Below, in pieces: positions 1 to 33,130 of a DNA stretch of 64,000 bases (positions within the stretch are counted from its first letter, which is position 1; every line of letters starts with the position of its first letter). The notes beneath the pieces were generated by a model. That model was given only the letters and a program-made list of their open reading frames with translations. It was not told the origin of the DNA and made no database searches. This DNA comes from Progne subis subis (Eukaryota; Chordata; Aves; Passeriformes; Hirundinidae). A program made the position numbers and the translations under genes. The DNA is taken from positions 890,921 to 954,920 of the forward strand of contig JAKJHU010000141.1 of the NCBI GenBank assembly GCA_022316685.1, in the 5' to 3' direction.

Positions 1-545
1 GCAGGTGCATCACAAATGGAGCAGGATTTTGGGCAGGTGCACTGCAAACAGAGCAGGATTTTGGGCAGGTGCATTGCAAATGGAGCAGGATTTTGGGCAG
101 GTGCACTGCAAACACAGCAGAATTTTGGGCAGATGCATTGTAAACAGCAGGATTTTGGGCAGGTACAATGCTAACACAGCAGGATTTTGGGCAGGTGCAT
201 TGCAAGTACAGCAGAGTTTTGGGCAGATGCATTGTAAACAGAGCAGGATTTTGGGCAGGTGCACTGCAAACAGAATTTTGGGTGGGTGCATTGCAAACAG
301 AGCAGGATTCTGGGCAGGTGCACTGCAAACACAGCAGAATTTTGGGCAGATGCATTGTAAACAGCAGGATTTTGGGCAGGTACAATGCTAACACAGCAGG
401 ATTCTGGGCAGGTGCACTGCAAACAAACCAGGATTCTGGGCAGGTGCATTGCAAAGGTTTGGGCAGGAGTATTCCAAACAGAACAGCATTTAGGGGATGT
501 GTATTCCAAACAGAGCAGCATTTTGGGGAGGTGTACTCCAAACAG
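1..545. repeat. Minisatellite, about 26-33 bp units
   Basis: About 17 degenerate copies of caggtgcactgcaaacagag / caggattttggg. A higher-order repeat is present: 101-184 recurs without change from 318, a 217-bp period. It lies in a TRPC5 intron and continues off the window edge. Unit lengths that are not multiples of three and open frames on both strands argue against coding. Confidence 0.9.
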
Positions 546-1040
546 CGTCACAGCAGCTGAAGCAACTGCAAGCTCTGAGCCTGTCTTAGAGCAAAAGGTG
601 AGAGTGGCTGTGGTTTCTGCCATCTCCCACCTCGTTGTGCAGTTCAGCTGCTGCAGTCACGCTGTACTCGGGGCTGGGCTCCCTGAGCATCCATCCTGCA
701 GACACGTTAATGATGCAGGCCCTGATTAAACAGGAGAGTTTATAGGCAGCAGCAGTATCGCGGCGTGGCAGTTTTAATGAAGCAGAATATATTGTGGCTG
801 TTCTTTGCATGTGTGCAGCGTGGGAAAGGGAGCCTTGGCTTCCTCAGGGCCCTTGTGCTCACTGCAGCTCACAGGGATGTGGGCTGGGCTCTTGGGCAGA
901 CAGCAAATGCTCCCACATGCACTGGTCACCGTGGCTGAGCACAGGGTGTCCCCAGGGAGGGACAAATGTCTGTGCTGAGTGGCTGCTCTGTGGTGTCTCC
1001 CAAAATCTGTGTGTTCCCTACCTGAAGATCATTGCCCACC
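546..1040 (+). other. TRPC5 intron sequence
   Basis: Unique-looking intronic sequence between the minisatellite and a solo LTR. I see no gene in it. Confidence 0.6.
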
Positions 1041-1606
1041 TGTTGGAGTCCAGGGCATTCCTTTGGTTGCCCTGGAGGGTCAGGGACCTGGGCAGGGGGG
1101 TCTGGGACCCCGGCCCAGAGCTCAGAGAGACACTGGATTTGATCTCAGTCCATGGGAGAGGCTTCTTGCACTGCAGGAAGCATTGCAGGCCACAAGAGTG
1201 TGAAAGATTGTAGTTTAGTATATCACAGGGTGAGAAAAAGAGTGGGTTTGGATTTCTTGTATTGAAGTGAATGGGGACAAGATGGAGAATTTGGGGCGTT
1301 GTCTCCTTCTTCTTCCTTCTCCTTCCCTCACTCCATTTCTGCAGTGACGTTGGCACAAAGTAGTTTGTGAGGATTGGGTCAGAGTAAAGATGACCTTTTT
1401 AGTAATAGTGATAGACATTGGTAATAAATAGTAAATATCGAATACGTAGCAATTAGTATAAAAGATAAGGACAGCCCTGGGATGGGGGGAGTCACCAGAT
1501 GTCCGAGCCGCGGCAAACATCTTCTGGACACTGAGAAAATTGTAAGATAAGAACTAATAAACGAAGCATGCAACCTTGAAGACTCCGTCTTTTCCTGCGT
1601 TTGGCA
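1041..1606 (+). mobile_element. Solo LTR of an endogenous retrovirus, + orientation
   Basis: 566 bp starting TGTTGGAGTCC and ending TTGGCA. A segment near 1275-1310 (caagatggagaatttggggc) matches the LTRs at 4488 and 31292. AATAAA lies at 1556-1561. No internal retroviral genes are next to it, and I find no clear target-site duplication. Ends inferred by comparison with the other two copies. Confidence 0.6.
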
Positions 1607-1750
1607 CATAGCTTTGCAGAGGGCAAAAAAGACTCTAAAACCACCTGAATGCCGGGGAATTTAAACTCCCGGCAAGCAGCCCCCCAACAACTGGCGTCCC
1701 TGGGAGTGGGCAGAAACACCCACCCTCCCAGCCATCAGGCAGCCAGCTAA

Positions 1751-22712
<20,962 letters not shown>

Positions 22713-23737
22713 GCAAAGCTCTCTTAACTCTCACTGGAAAACTCAGCCAAGCATTGGTAATTGTTTGCTCTCATCTGGTTCAGCATCACTGTTTCCTTTC
22801 TGTCCACAGGTGAAAAAAAAAGTTTAAGCCTACTTATGTCATAGCCTATTTTATAGCCATCTGCACCTTTTTTAATTTACTTTTTTTTACGGTCACTAAT
22901 ACTAAACTAATGGTTTCACCATTTATAAGGTTGCCATAAACCACAGAATCCCTCTGGATGCAGTCTTAGTCTCCAAACCCCACAGACTTCAGGCATGCAG
23001 GTGGCTGAGGAAAGGATTTCTCCAGTGCTCCCATCATCATCCCACCCCAGCTGGGTTTCAGTGCTGCTGTCCAACACCACTGGCTCTGCATCCTGCTCAG
23101 TTTTCCTCATCAACACAGACAGCTGTTGAGCAGGAGGCTGAGAATCACGCCGAAAATATTCTTTAAAAGGGTTTCAACCTATAACTAGGGGTTTTTTGTT
23201 GTTGTTTCCTTTAAGCAATATGACGTCCGATTCTTTTGGTTGTGCTTGTTTTTTCAGGCCACTATATTAATATTGTAAATTATTACTGAATATGAGACCC
23301 CTTTGATCATCTACCTGGAACATGATTTTGTTGCTAACAAGTTTGTTTATTTACCTAATTTCCCTTTTGGGGAGCAGAAATTAGGCTGACAGTGGGAGCC
23401 AGCACCTGGCCTTGCCTCCAACTCCTGTGTAGATGAAACTGAAAACAAAACCCAAAACAACCCTGGCTGCTTGAAATACAAACCTCAGAGTGGTTTCTAA
23501 CAGGCTGAGCCAAAACCCAGCTCGGAGCCTTGCACGTATTTTGCAATTCCTAATTTTACTTCCAGCGCTGCATTCACTTTTTGCTGCCTCTCTGATGGGT
23601 GTCAGGCTTCAGGGTGAAATCCATCTCCTGAGGGAGAGCATCTTCCCCGGGCCCCTGAGCTGCAGGTCTGAAAAGCAGCGTGGAACAGCTCTGCAGGTCC
23701 TTCTCTGAGGTGCAACAAAACGGAGTGTGGCACCAGG

Positions 23738-23873
23738 TGGTTTCTTTTATTATTTTCTTTTATTTATTTTCTTTTATTTTCTTTTATGCTCTTTTATTTT
23801 CTTTTATTTTCTTTTAATTTTCTTTTATTTTCTTTCATGTTCTTTTATTTTCTTTCATTTTCTTTTCTTTCCC
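23738..23873 (+). repeat. T-rich simple repeat
   Basis: Imperfect array of ttttattttc units in the TRPC5 3'UTR. Confidence 0.85.
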
Positions 23874-24383
23874 AGCTATGGGAGTCTCTGGACAGGGCTT
23901 AGCACTGTCACTGCTGTTGTCCCAAGGAGAATCAGAGGAGAGAAAAACACAACCCTAACAAGGGCAAGATGGTTGAATTCTTAACAAGGATTTTTAGGGG
24001 GGTTTATTTTATTTTATTTATTTTTTTTTTAACAATGGGACACTTGAACTTTCTTCTGCAGTGCTGCTAAGAAACACAGACGATTGGCACTCAGCACCAC
24101 CTCAGAGCTGTTCCTGGTCCTGCCCAGGGGCTGGGGAATGGCTTCATTCCTGCCCTCCTGCAGGGCTCTGCTCCCAGGTGGGTTATGTGAGCTCCAGCAA
24201 TCACAGCACCTGGGAACTGGCTTGTGAATTGCCTCTGGAGAAGCAAAATGCTGGAAAAATCCACGGAGCTGCCACGGGAGCGGGTGAGGTTTCACCAGCT
24301 GGCAGCACGGAGGGTCGGGGCAGAGGGATGAGAGATGCTGGAACACCTGCAGCTGGATACTCTGCCCGCGTTTTAAACCTCCT

Positions 24384-24435
24384 CTTGTGAGGGAAAACTC
24401 TCCACTTGTGAGGGAAAACTCTCCACTTGTGGGGC
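24384..24435. repeat. 21-bp tandem repeat
   Basis: Unit cttgtgagggaaaactctcc+a: two exact adjacent copies (24384-24404, 24405-24425) and a partial third. Confidence 0.85.
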
Positions 24436-26244
24436 TTTTCCTTCGGGCACTTGTGCAGCTTCACCCAGAAAATCGAGGGAAAAGCGAGAGCTGAGGTGCC
24501 AACACCCCGAACTCGTGGGAATGTTCAGAGCAGACCTCTGAGGCTCCAGGGCAGCCCTGGTGTTGAGATAAATCAGCAGCAAGGAGCAGAGACTCAAATC
24601 CATCTCTGTATTCCTTGCTTGTAATGACAGCAGGAAGTGTAAAAACCCAAATATTTAAGCCTCTGGATGTGTTAGTTAGGGCAGAGTGAAAAAGGCATTT
24701 TTGTATCAACAGGCTTCAGGCTTTCACGCTAACTGCAGGGTTAGAGTTGTCTTTGGAAACTGCAGTTTCCTCCTCCCCCACTGGAAGGCTGAGCAAACTG
24801 ACATTGGTGGCACACAAAGAGATTTGCAAAACCCGAGGGTGGGGAGCTGACTTGCTGATCATTCCGTGGGGAAATCGGGACTGGAGGAGCAAATCCACGG
24901 ACGGGGGAGAGCCCCAGTCAGAACCCACTGAGGAGACGCTCACAAGAAAAGCCCCACAGGTCAGGAAACCAAACTTGAGCGCGTTTCTGCAAAGACAAAC
25001 ATCAGCAGGAGCTGCTGCAGGGGGGTGCCCTGGGATCCTTTGGTGCTCACCTAACCCACGGCGCAGTCTGTGAACTCTGCTTGACGTGGGGCCAGAGAAT
25101 CTTTGTGGCGTTTCCCGGGTAGAAGGAGGAAGAATGAAAACAATTCAAGTACAGTTAGGCAGATTACATCAACTGGGCTTGAAATTGAGCCAGGAACTGG
25201 GTTTCTGTCCTTGGCCAGTGGAAAGGCTTTGAGGTGTTGAGTGAGACGGAGCGCAGAGCCGCCGGTGACGCTCGCGTGGTGTCACCCAGCGCAGTCCCAG
25301 GGACAAACAGCACGAAGAAACGGAATTGACTCTGCAGTGCTGCCCCCCAAAAATGCAGAGATCCCTTCCCTGCAGGCTGTGTGAGTCACATTCCCCTGCT
25401 GCACCCCGAAAGGGCAGGGCTGGGAGCTGCCACAGGGCAGGGGCTGTCAGATCTGCAAACCCCCAGTGCTGTGCTAAAGGGGAGATGCTTCACGCCCTGG
25501 CCAGGGCTCCCCTGGGATTTGTCTCGTGGCTGAGATCCTTCCTTGCTCCCAGCTACGAGAGAGTCTGAGCTGACTTTGGAATTCAACACAAATATTGCAT
25601 TTGGCTCTGATTAATACACGTGTCCAGGAGTTTGCAAAACTCAAATTGGTCCCCCAAAAGGCAAAATTCTCTTTGATTGCATCTATGCATCCCTGTTGAT
25701 AGCAATAGACTTTGGAGCAGCTGGTGAATTATTATTATGCTAAAACAGGAGCTACAGGGGAGCGAAATTGAAGCAGCTTCTGAAAAATACATTTGATTTA
25801 AAAAAAAACCCCAAAAACCCAACAAAACCCCAGGTTTTGCTTAATTCACTTGCAGCACAGTATTTGGGACTTCACCAGTATTTTTCTGCTTTCAATTGCT
25901 CAAAAAAGAAAACATGTTTTAGTGAGAGTTCTTTCCGTCAGAGAAGCCAGTGAAAGACCCCTGTGCTGTCTCTGTCTCCGGGGTAGGAGCTGATGGAACA
26001 CTCGAGTTTCTCCTGTGAGGAGCTGAACTTTTCCTTGGCTCAGCTGGTTCACACCTGCCCTTTGTTCTGTGGGCTCCAAGGAGGATCCTTGGATATATGC
26101 AAGGAGTTTGGAGTGAGGAATAACAGAGGTCTCAACCTTTTGCCTTTTCTTAGGTTTCTTGCTCTTGAAGTTGCATTTTTTTCCCTCACCTCCCATCCCA
26201 GCATCATTTTCACCTGGCTTTTTAAAGCAGCACACCTGCAGATG

Positions 26245-26385
26245 GTCATGGAATTATGGAATGGTTTGGGCTGGAAGGGACCTTAAAGTTCTTGTTCCAA
26301 CCCCCCTGGCATGGGCACCTTCCACCAGGCCAGGCTGCTCCAAGCCCTGTCCTTGGACATTTCCAGGGATGGGGCATCATCACTC
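26245..26385 (-). mobile_element. CR1 LINE fragment, - orientation
   Basis: atggtttgggctggaaggga, ccttaaagttcttgttccaa and catttccagggatggggcat match the reversed CR1 tail. It lies in the probable TRPC5 3'UTR. Confidence 0.8.
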
Positions 26386-26654
26386 ATTAAAAAAAACCAA
26401 ACAACACCCAGGGTTAAGAATTTAATAGAGCTGGGAGGTGTTTGTACTCAGGTCAGAGATTACCTAAATTGCTTCAGAAACAAGAAATTACCTGAATTAT
26501 CCGTGCAGGTTCTTTGGATAACCGCATTTGTACGTGGCTCACTTGCTGGTAAATATGTAAATATTCCCGTGTTTGTACCTGTGTCCCCTCAGAGGAGGCA
26601 TGGGCAGCATCAGAGCCAGGAGGGAGCTCAGCTCCACCCCTGCTCTCCTCTGCC

Positions 26655-26803
26655 TCCCCCGTGACCTTGGGCAAGTCACTCAGCCCCTCGAATGCCTCAG
26701 TTTCCCCATCTGTAAAATAGGGATTAATAATACTTACCTACCTCGCAGGGGGGGTTGGTTCATTATTTATAAGCACTTTCAAATTTAAAGGCGCTATATA
26801 CAG
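26655..26803 (+). mobile_element. MIR-type CORE-SINE
   Basis: gtgaccttgggcaagtcact, cctcagtttccccatctgta, then aatacttacctacctcgcag and an aaaggcgctatata end follow the amniote MIR order. Very well preserved for so old a family, in the probable TRPC5 3'UTR. Confidence 0.85.
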
Positions 26804-27120
26804 GACGTAGTTAACATTGGTAGCAGCGGTATGTACTTTTATTTTCTTACAACTGATTCAGGTTAGGATTTAACTGTATGTCTGTTAACGATAATTTTCC
26901 ATGTAGGGAACTCGCACGGCTTCCCCATGAAGGGAATTTCGGGGACTTAAGAGCAGGAGCAGCATACCCTGGAAGCCTAAATTCTGACACCTTTGCTTTT
27001 TTGTGATTTATGCCTCACCCGAAATGTCACCTTCCCGTATTTGTGTTCCATCCCTTCCCCGACAGCCCATGTAACGTGATTTTTAGCAGGAACCGCCACT
27101 GTAAATATGAAGAATATTAA

Positions 27121-27126
27121 AATAAA
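27121..27126 (+). other. Candidate poly(A) signal, TRPC5 proximal
   Basis: AATAAA in gaatattaaaataaatat, 4.4 kb after the TRPC5 stop and at the end of a repeat-poor AT-rich block. Confidence 0.45.
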
Positions 27127-27544
27127 TATATTAATGTACAAATATAACCTTTTAAAGAGGTTAAAATTGGTCGGTACAACAGGATTCTAAGCATGGTGGG
27201 GTGGGGGCTCCACAGGCAGCTCGGCACACCGGGGTAGGGCTGTAGGAAAATTTCACATCATCGCCTCTGTAAGGATCACCCTTCACCCCATCGCTGGCAG
27301 GGACAGCTCGCCTGGGTGTCACAGGAGGGCAAAGGGAGGCTGTGGCTGCAGCAGGGTCCTGCTGCCCCAGGAGAGGAGGGGAAGGCAGCTCCAGACACCC
27401 CCAGGAGCAGAGCGTGGCCACCACTGTGGCTGCTGGAGGAACCTGGACAGCTGGAGACTGTCCCCTGTGTCCCTGGGAGAGGGCTCCTCACCCAGACATC
27501 TCCGTACAGTATTCTCCAGTGTTTGCTCTGGATAAAGGATAAAG

Positions 27545-27850
27545 GTCTTTGGTTTGTAGACAACTGGGGTTGGGCTCTTTCTCCAGGCAGCACTGACAGA
27601 AGGAGAGGACACAGCCTCAAGCTGCGCCAAGGGAGGTATAGGTTGGATGTCAAGAAAAAGTTTTTTACAGGAAGGGTGATAAAGTACTGGAATGGTCTGT
27701 CTGGGGAGGTGGTGGAGTCACCATCCCTGGGTGTGTTTAAGGACAGCCTGGATGTGGCACTGGGTGCCGAGGTTTCAGTTGAGGTTTCAGGGCTGGGTTG
27801 GACTCGATCTTGGAGGTCTCTTCCAACCTGGTGATCCTGTGATTCTGTGA
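27545..27850 (+). mobile_element. CR1 LINE 3' end, + orientation
   Basis: gtataggttggatgtcaaga, ggatgtggcactgggtgccg, ggactcgatcttggaggtct, ending gatcctgtgattctgtga, the typical octamer-like CR1 3' terminus. Confidence 0.85.
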
Positions 27851-29114
27851 AGAGGAGCTCGAAGAGGGCACTGGCAGGGTCAGGGCACTCCTGAGCACTC
27901 TGAGCTCCCTGCCAGGGACAGAGCACCTGCAGGTCCCTGCACTGGGGACCTGGATGTCGTTGACAGGGAGGTGTGGACAGTTCAAGAGTGTAAGCAAGGA
28001 TCTGAATCACCTCTGGGCTTTCTAGCAGCTGGAAACCACCCAGGCACTCACTGCTCTCCCAGCATTACAGGTTTGTCCCGTTTCCCTTCCCAGCTTCGCT
28101 TTGGTGTTGCTGTTTTCCTTTCCAAAGCACCAGAATCCCAAAGAAAAGCCCCTTCCAGTTAACCAGGAGGAGGTTCAGTGCTGGTTGAACTCCTGGCTCT
28201 CCTTTCAGCAGTTATCTCCTCCTGCAGTGCCCAGTCCTGTCCCCCCCACACACACAGCTCTGTGCAGCCTCAGAGGCCGATTCCCAAAGGGTCAGGAGCC
28301 CTCTCCCACCTCTGCTGCAATTCCATGCACAGAATGGCACAAAATAACCCAAAACAGCCCAAGCACCAGGGCTGCCTCGAGTTAATGAGAGCTGTTCTTT
28401 AACCGAGGACTCCTGGAGGTGTTTTTGGGATGGGCGCACTGCAGGGACCTCTTCCTCCCCAGAGGGACTTCCAGCCCCAGCTGAGGGAGGGGCCAGGGCT
28501 GGTCACACCTTCCCAGGTGTGCTGGAAGCATCAGGCACTCTAATTAATGTCACGGTAAAATTAATTCAATCAGCAAGGCTGTGGTGGGTAATAAATCCAC
28601 TCTCTGGAGAAGCATCTAAAATAAACTGTCCCCCAGCAGAATCTGCAGTTTTCAGTGAATGAAACAGCCATAAAGTCACTCCCTTACTGGATTTTTATGG
28701 AGGAGATAGAGAACACTCTGGGCTAGCCACGTAAGCATATTTCCTAAACATTTATCATTTGATTAAATTTCATTTTCACCCTTCTTTCCCCTTTTTAGAA
28801 AAGAGTAATTTGTATACCATTCATGTAGCTGCCTCCACCCAGCCCAACAACTGCTCTGGAGGCAATTCATGACCAAGAACCATTGTTCTAAAGAGAAAAC
28901 ATTCTTCATCTAAAGACGTACACTTAAAAAGCAAAAGCGTTTGATCCTTATCTGCTAAACCTTTGATAGCATTTTGTGCTTCAGGGAAAACACTTCGACC
29001 TGCTCTGGCTTTTTTTTTTTTTTTTTTAAAGTGTGCAAAGCAAAACGAAAAACCCCCAACCAGAACAGCGATAGAGCTCAAACCACCCAACAATTTCAGA
29101 TCTAGCTCATCCCT

Positions 29115-29260
29115 TAATACAGAATCCTGCTTTGGGTTGGAAGAGACCTCTGGAGATCCAGCCCAACCCTCTGCCAAGGGTGGGGGGCTCCTGACAGACC
29201 CTTCTCCATCAAATCCCCCCCAGGGCAGCCTGTCCCCATCCCTGCTCAGCATGGCCCAGC
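29115..29260 (-). mobile_element. CR1-like fragment, - orientation
   Basis: tgctttgggttggaagagac and ccagcccaaccctctgccaa resemble a reversed CR1 tail, followed by a diverged stretch. Confidence 0.55.
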
Positions 29261-30128
29261 TGGGGGAGTTTTTTGGGGTGGATTTTTCTTTTTTTTTAAA
29301 TTTTTCCTTCCCTTTGAAAGCATTCCCACATCAGCAGCACCTCCTGAGGCAGCAGAGATGCTGTGCCCAGGGCTCGGACGTGCCCCGTGCAGGAGCTGAC
29401 AGAACACTGTGATACCTTTAGCCAAGAGAGCGAGAGGCCTTTTTGACTATAAATTGTTGTTTTTCAGCCAGGGGGGCACTTTTGGGTCGCAGCTATTTTT
29501 CTGGCTAGTTGTACAGTTATTTAAGAAACTACTGAAGGTGTTTGTAAGGTAGGTCAGGGGGGGCTTACAGGGCTAAGGATTTTGAGAAGCAAAAGACAGC
29601 AGCAGATGTTTAAGTATTCTATTTTCTATATTGGAGCCCTGGACTGACTCTGAAAACAGGGGGTTTTTTTTAGCAATCAAGGTTTATTACTAATTAAATC
29701 TTCATTAATTAAAAAAAAGCAACCCCAGAAAGAGCCTTCACACCCAAGCATATTTTAAGATGCCATTTTATTTAGTGGAAAAAAAGAGGTGAGGCTTTTT
29801 TCCACCCTCTCATTCCTTTCTTCTTTATTTTAGTTTTGCTCAAAAACAAAAAAAACAAAACCAACTCAAGGGCCTTTTCCAGGCAAAAAGAGCTTTTAGA
29901 TGTTGTAAGAATTTTGTGTATGCAAAGACAGAATGGGGACCTCAGAATCTGCCAGCTGAGTGGTTAATAGCCACCCCTGGAGAAAAGGGGGAGAAAAGGT
30001 CACGAGCAAAAAGCAAAAACAGATGCTTAGTTTTATGTACTTTTCTACTTGCATCTCTTCCATCCGTAGTGCAGACTCCATGTCAGACCCTCATGTAACC
30101 TGTACAAAATGAAACTATGTACATAACA

Positions 30129-30134
30129 AATAAA
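30129..30134 (+). other. Candidate poly(A) signal, TRPC5 distal
   Basis: AATAAA in acataacaaataaaatta, 7.4 kb after the stop, preceded by T-rich, UTR-like sequence and followed by T/G-rich sequence. It could be the distal end of TRPC5 transcripts. The CR1 at about 27.55-27.85 kb would then sit inside the UTR. Confidence 0.4.
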
Positions 30135-31291
30135 ATTATTTATTTTATGTGTATTTTTAGCTTAACTGTAAACTGGAAAAAAAAAATAAAAAAGCATTTA
30201 ATTTTTTTTCCCAAAAAAAAAAAAAAAAAAAGGTAAGCCTATTAAAAAATAAAGGTGTTTCTACCTTTTCAGATGTAACATTTCCAGCTGCCTATTGATA
30301 ATAAACATTTATGAACAGCCAACAGATCTGACAATTCAGAGTTTTTAAAAGAAAAGTTCAGCACAGACTTGTCAAGGGCTGCCAGTGGTCAGAGGAGCAC
30401 ACAGTGGCTCTGATTCTATGGAGAATTCACTGGTATTTTAATAATAAAAAGACATCTCACAGTCCTGCTTACCTCCAGTGAAGCTGGTCACCCAAATTTG
30501 AGCAAAAGCTGAACAACATCTGGGTGGGGACAAAAAAAAAACCAAACAAAAAACCAAACAACCCCAAAATATTCTTTATATCTTGGCTGCAACAGAAAAC
30601 AGCAACCCACTAAAAGTGTTGGTAAATAAAATTCACCACATGAATGCAATTACTCCTGCACAGAAAAGTCTAAGTAAGTGTAATTTCATTTTAATTTACT
30701 CCCCAAAGATATCCTCAGACCAGCAGCACTGCATTGGCCACGCAATTAGCAATATAGCTAATAGAATAAGAGTCATTAAACAACAACTTACGACTATATC
30801 AACATAATTTGCTTATGGAAAGCTGTCACCAGCAAATCTCATTAAAGTCCTGGAGCTGCATTTCAAAAGGTTTCCATCTCAGACCAGAGACTTTTACTAG
30901 TAAAATTCCAGTAAAACAAGAGTTTTGACCAAGTTAAAGCACGGCAATATCCCTTTCCTTGGAACACAGAAGATTCCTGCACAAAGAGAGGCAATGATGG
31001 ACACACAAATTAACACCGACCATGGCAAAGGCTGTACAAAATGCACAGGGATCCACAGTTGCAGAAATTTAAATATTCACATAAAAGCAAAAGGCTGCAC
31101 CTTTTATTTTTAATAGATAAGGAGCTCCTGCAGTTGGACGTGCACATTCCCACTCACATCAGAAAGCTGAAAGTTCAAAGTTAAGGCACTGTGAGTCTCC
31201 AGTTGTGATCCTTGTTCCAGAAACAGGGACTGAACTTCACCTGGCAGGGATTTCCACCCCCTCCACTGCAAGGGTTTTATCTTCTTGTCTT

Positions 31292-31817
31292 TGTTAGAGC
31301 CGGGATTAAAGCACGGGAGACACATTTGTGTTCGGACTCGGATGTTTATTAAAGTACAGCCTCATGAAGTTGTGAGCTCCAGCTAAGGAAGTGAAAATGG
31401 CTCTGCCTCTACCTCTTTCAAAGGTCTTTTAAGCATAATTTGTCCAATTACGAAGATGACACCTAAATTATTTTTACTTTTAGTCCAATAACCAACCACC
31501 TGTAGTCTGCAATGCAGACTTTTTCACCCAGTTATAATGCACCACCTAGACTCAGTGTAAGAAGGTGAAAGAAGAACTCAGCCTATGCCCTAAATCCTCC
31601 ATCTTGCTTTATATATATATTACTACATTCTAAACCCTTAAAGTTTTCCACCCTGTGCTGTCACACACTTCTATTCAAACTCCACACCCACAATCCCAGT
31701 GCTGTCACTCAATTTTGGAAGCTGTTCCACTGGCCGCAGGTCAATGCAGTGTTTGCTTGAGGGTCAGAGTCTTTCAGAACAGAAAGCCTGAAATCCTCAG
31801 TGCCCAGGGTTCCAACA
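31292..31817 (-). mobile_element. Solo LTR of an endogenous retrovirus, - orientation
   Basis: 526 bp; on the - strand TGTTGGAACCCTGG to GGCTCTAACA, a TG...CA element. It shares the order of blocks with 4488-5045 and sits in the TRPC5-ALG13 intergenic region. The flanking five bases do not match, so the insertion is old or a recombinant. Confidence 0.8.
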
Positions 31818-33130
31818 GCCCATGTCCCTGTAAAGCCAGGAGCAGATTGCCCAGAGTCCCTCACTGCAGAAATTCCAGAACCACCTGGACACAATCCTGT
31901 GCCCTGGGATGATCCTGCTTGAGCCAGATCCCTCCCAGCCTGACCCATTCTGTGCAGAAGCTTTGCAGTAAATTTTATCTCCTCTTACTTGCACTTCCTG
32001 AAAAGTTGTACAAATCACACATCCACCAAAACACCACAAGCATAAAAAGAATCATTTTTTGCTTTCAGCTATGACACATTTATAAAGGACTGGTTTAAAC
32101 AAGAGCTAGAAGCCACATGTCTGCAATTGATTGGAAAAATGAAAATAGGGAGGGTAGGGAATAGAAGAAAAACTTCATAAAGGAAAGGGTAGAGGGAGTT
32201 GGATGGTCCATCAATTTTATCATCAGGGGATATTCCACTTTCTCTTAAAAGTCCATTTTCCCATACCAACAAAGTTAAGCCCTCATCACAGCTCTGAGCA
32301 CAGACTGACCCTTATCTTGGGTCACAAGCAGCCCAAAGCTTGTGGCAAAATGCTCAGCTGCTCCAGGGAGGGCAAGATTTAGCATCTGGAATAAATGTAT
32401 TGCCATAAACACAGCCTAAGAGACAAAAATCACCCTGCCAGGCCCCTGGCACCTCTCGTGGGGCTGCAGATCACCCCATCTGAGGGAGGGCTGGGCTGCA
32501 GTCAGTGCCTGGAACGGGCTCTGAGCCTGTGGCTGAGCTGTTCCCTACGTGCTGCAGCCCAGCTGACTGTGAAATCTGGTGAGCAGCAGTGACTAGGAGC
32601 TTCTGGACACAGGCCTGGCCTGCAAAATTTAATCTCTGATCTTATTTCAAAGCTATAAAGTCCTGGTTCCACAGTTTTATCTTCGTCCCTTATGAAAGAA
32701 GCAGTTACTTGGAATTCTGGGTCTGGATTTATATGTTGAGTATCTTCCATATATAATGCAGCCTTTGACGGTGTAATTTTATAAAAGAAAAAGGTATCCC
32801 AGCAGCACTGCTGAGAGAAATGGAACCTAAGAGTGAAATAAAAAAAAAAAAAAGCCAATGAAGCTAGAAAAACAAATTTTCTGTAGGAATTGGTTTGGTT
32901 ACGTGACCAGGAGGAAAACAGCACAGGAGCATTAGCAGGAGACTGCCCAGTGGGCCAGCGCTGCTGGCAGGCAGAACCAGCATGGTGTCTCCTGACAGGT
33001 ATTTATAATTATCCGCAATAACAGCTGGATTTGACAATTCCATGGGAGAGCTGCCATCAGCAGGGAGGCAGTGGCTGTGAGTGCAGGACTGGCGCTGCCT
33101 TGCTGACATGGGCACGGGCTGGGCACGGCC

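Larger units (their letters stand above)
22713..27145 (+). other. TRPC5: Probable TRPC5 3'UTR (proximal end)
   Basis: No splice-compatible coding sequence follows the stop. The stretch is AT-rich with T-rich tracts and contains a simple repeat (23738-23873), a MIR-like SINE (26655-26803) and one CR1 (about 26245-26385). It ends in an AT-rich block with AATAAA at 27121-27126. Mammalian TRPC5 also has a multi-kilobase 3'UTR. The exact end needs transcript data. Confidence 0.5.

Noticed and set aside
5..560. Open frames of 93-150 codons on both strands at the left edge
   Set aside because: They only reflect the minisatellite, with no splice sites or homology, and are open on both strands.
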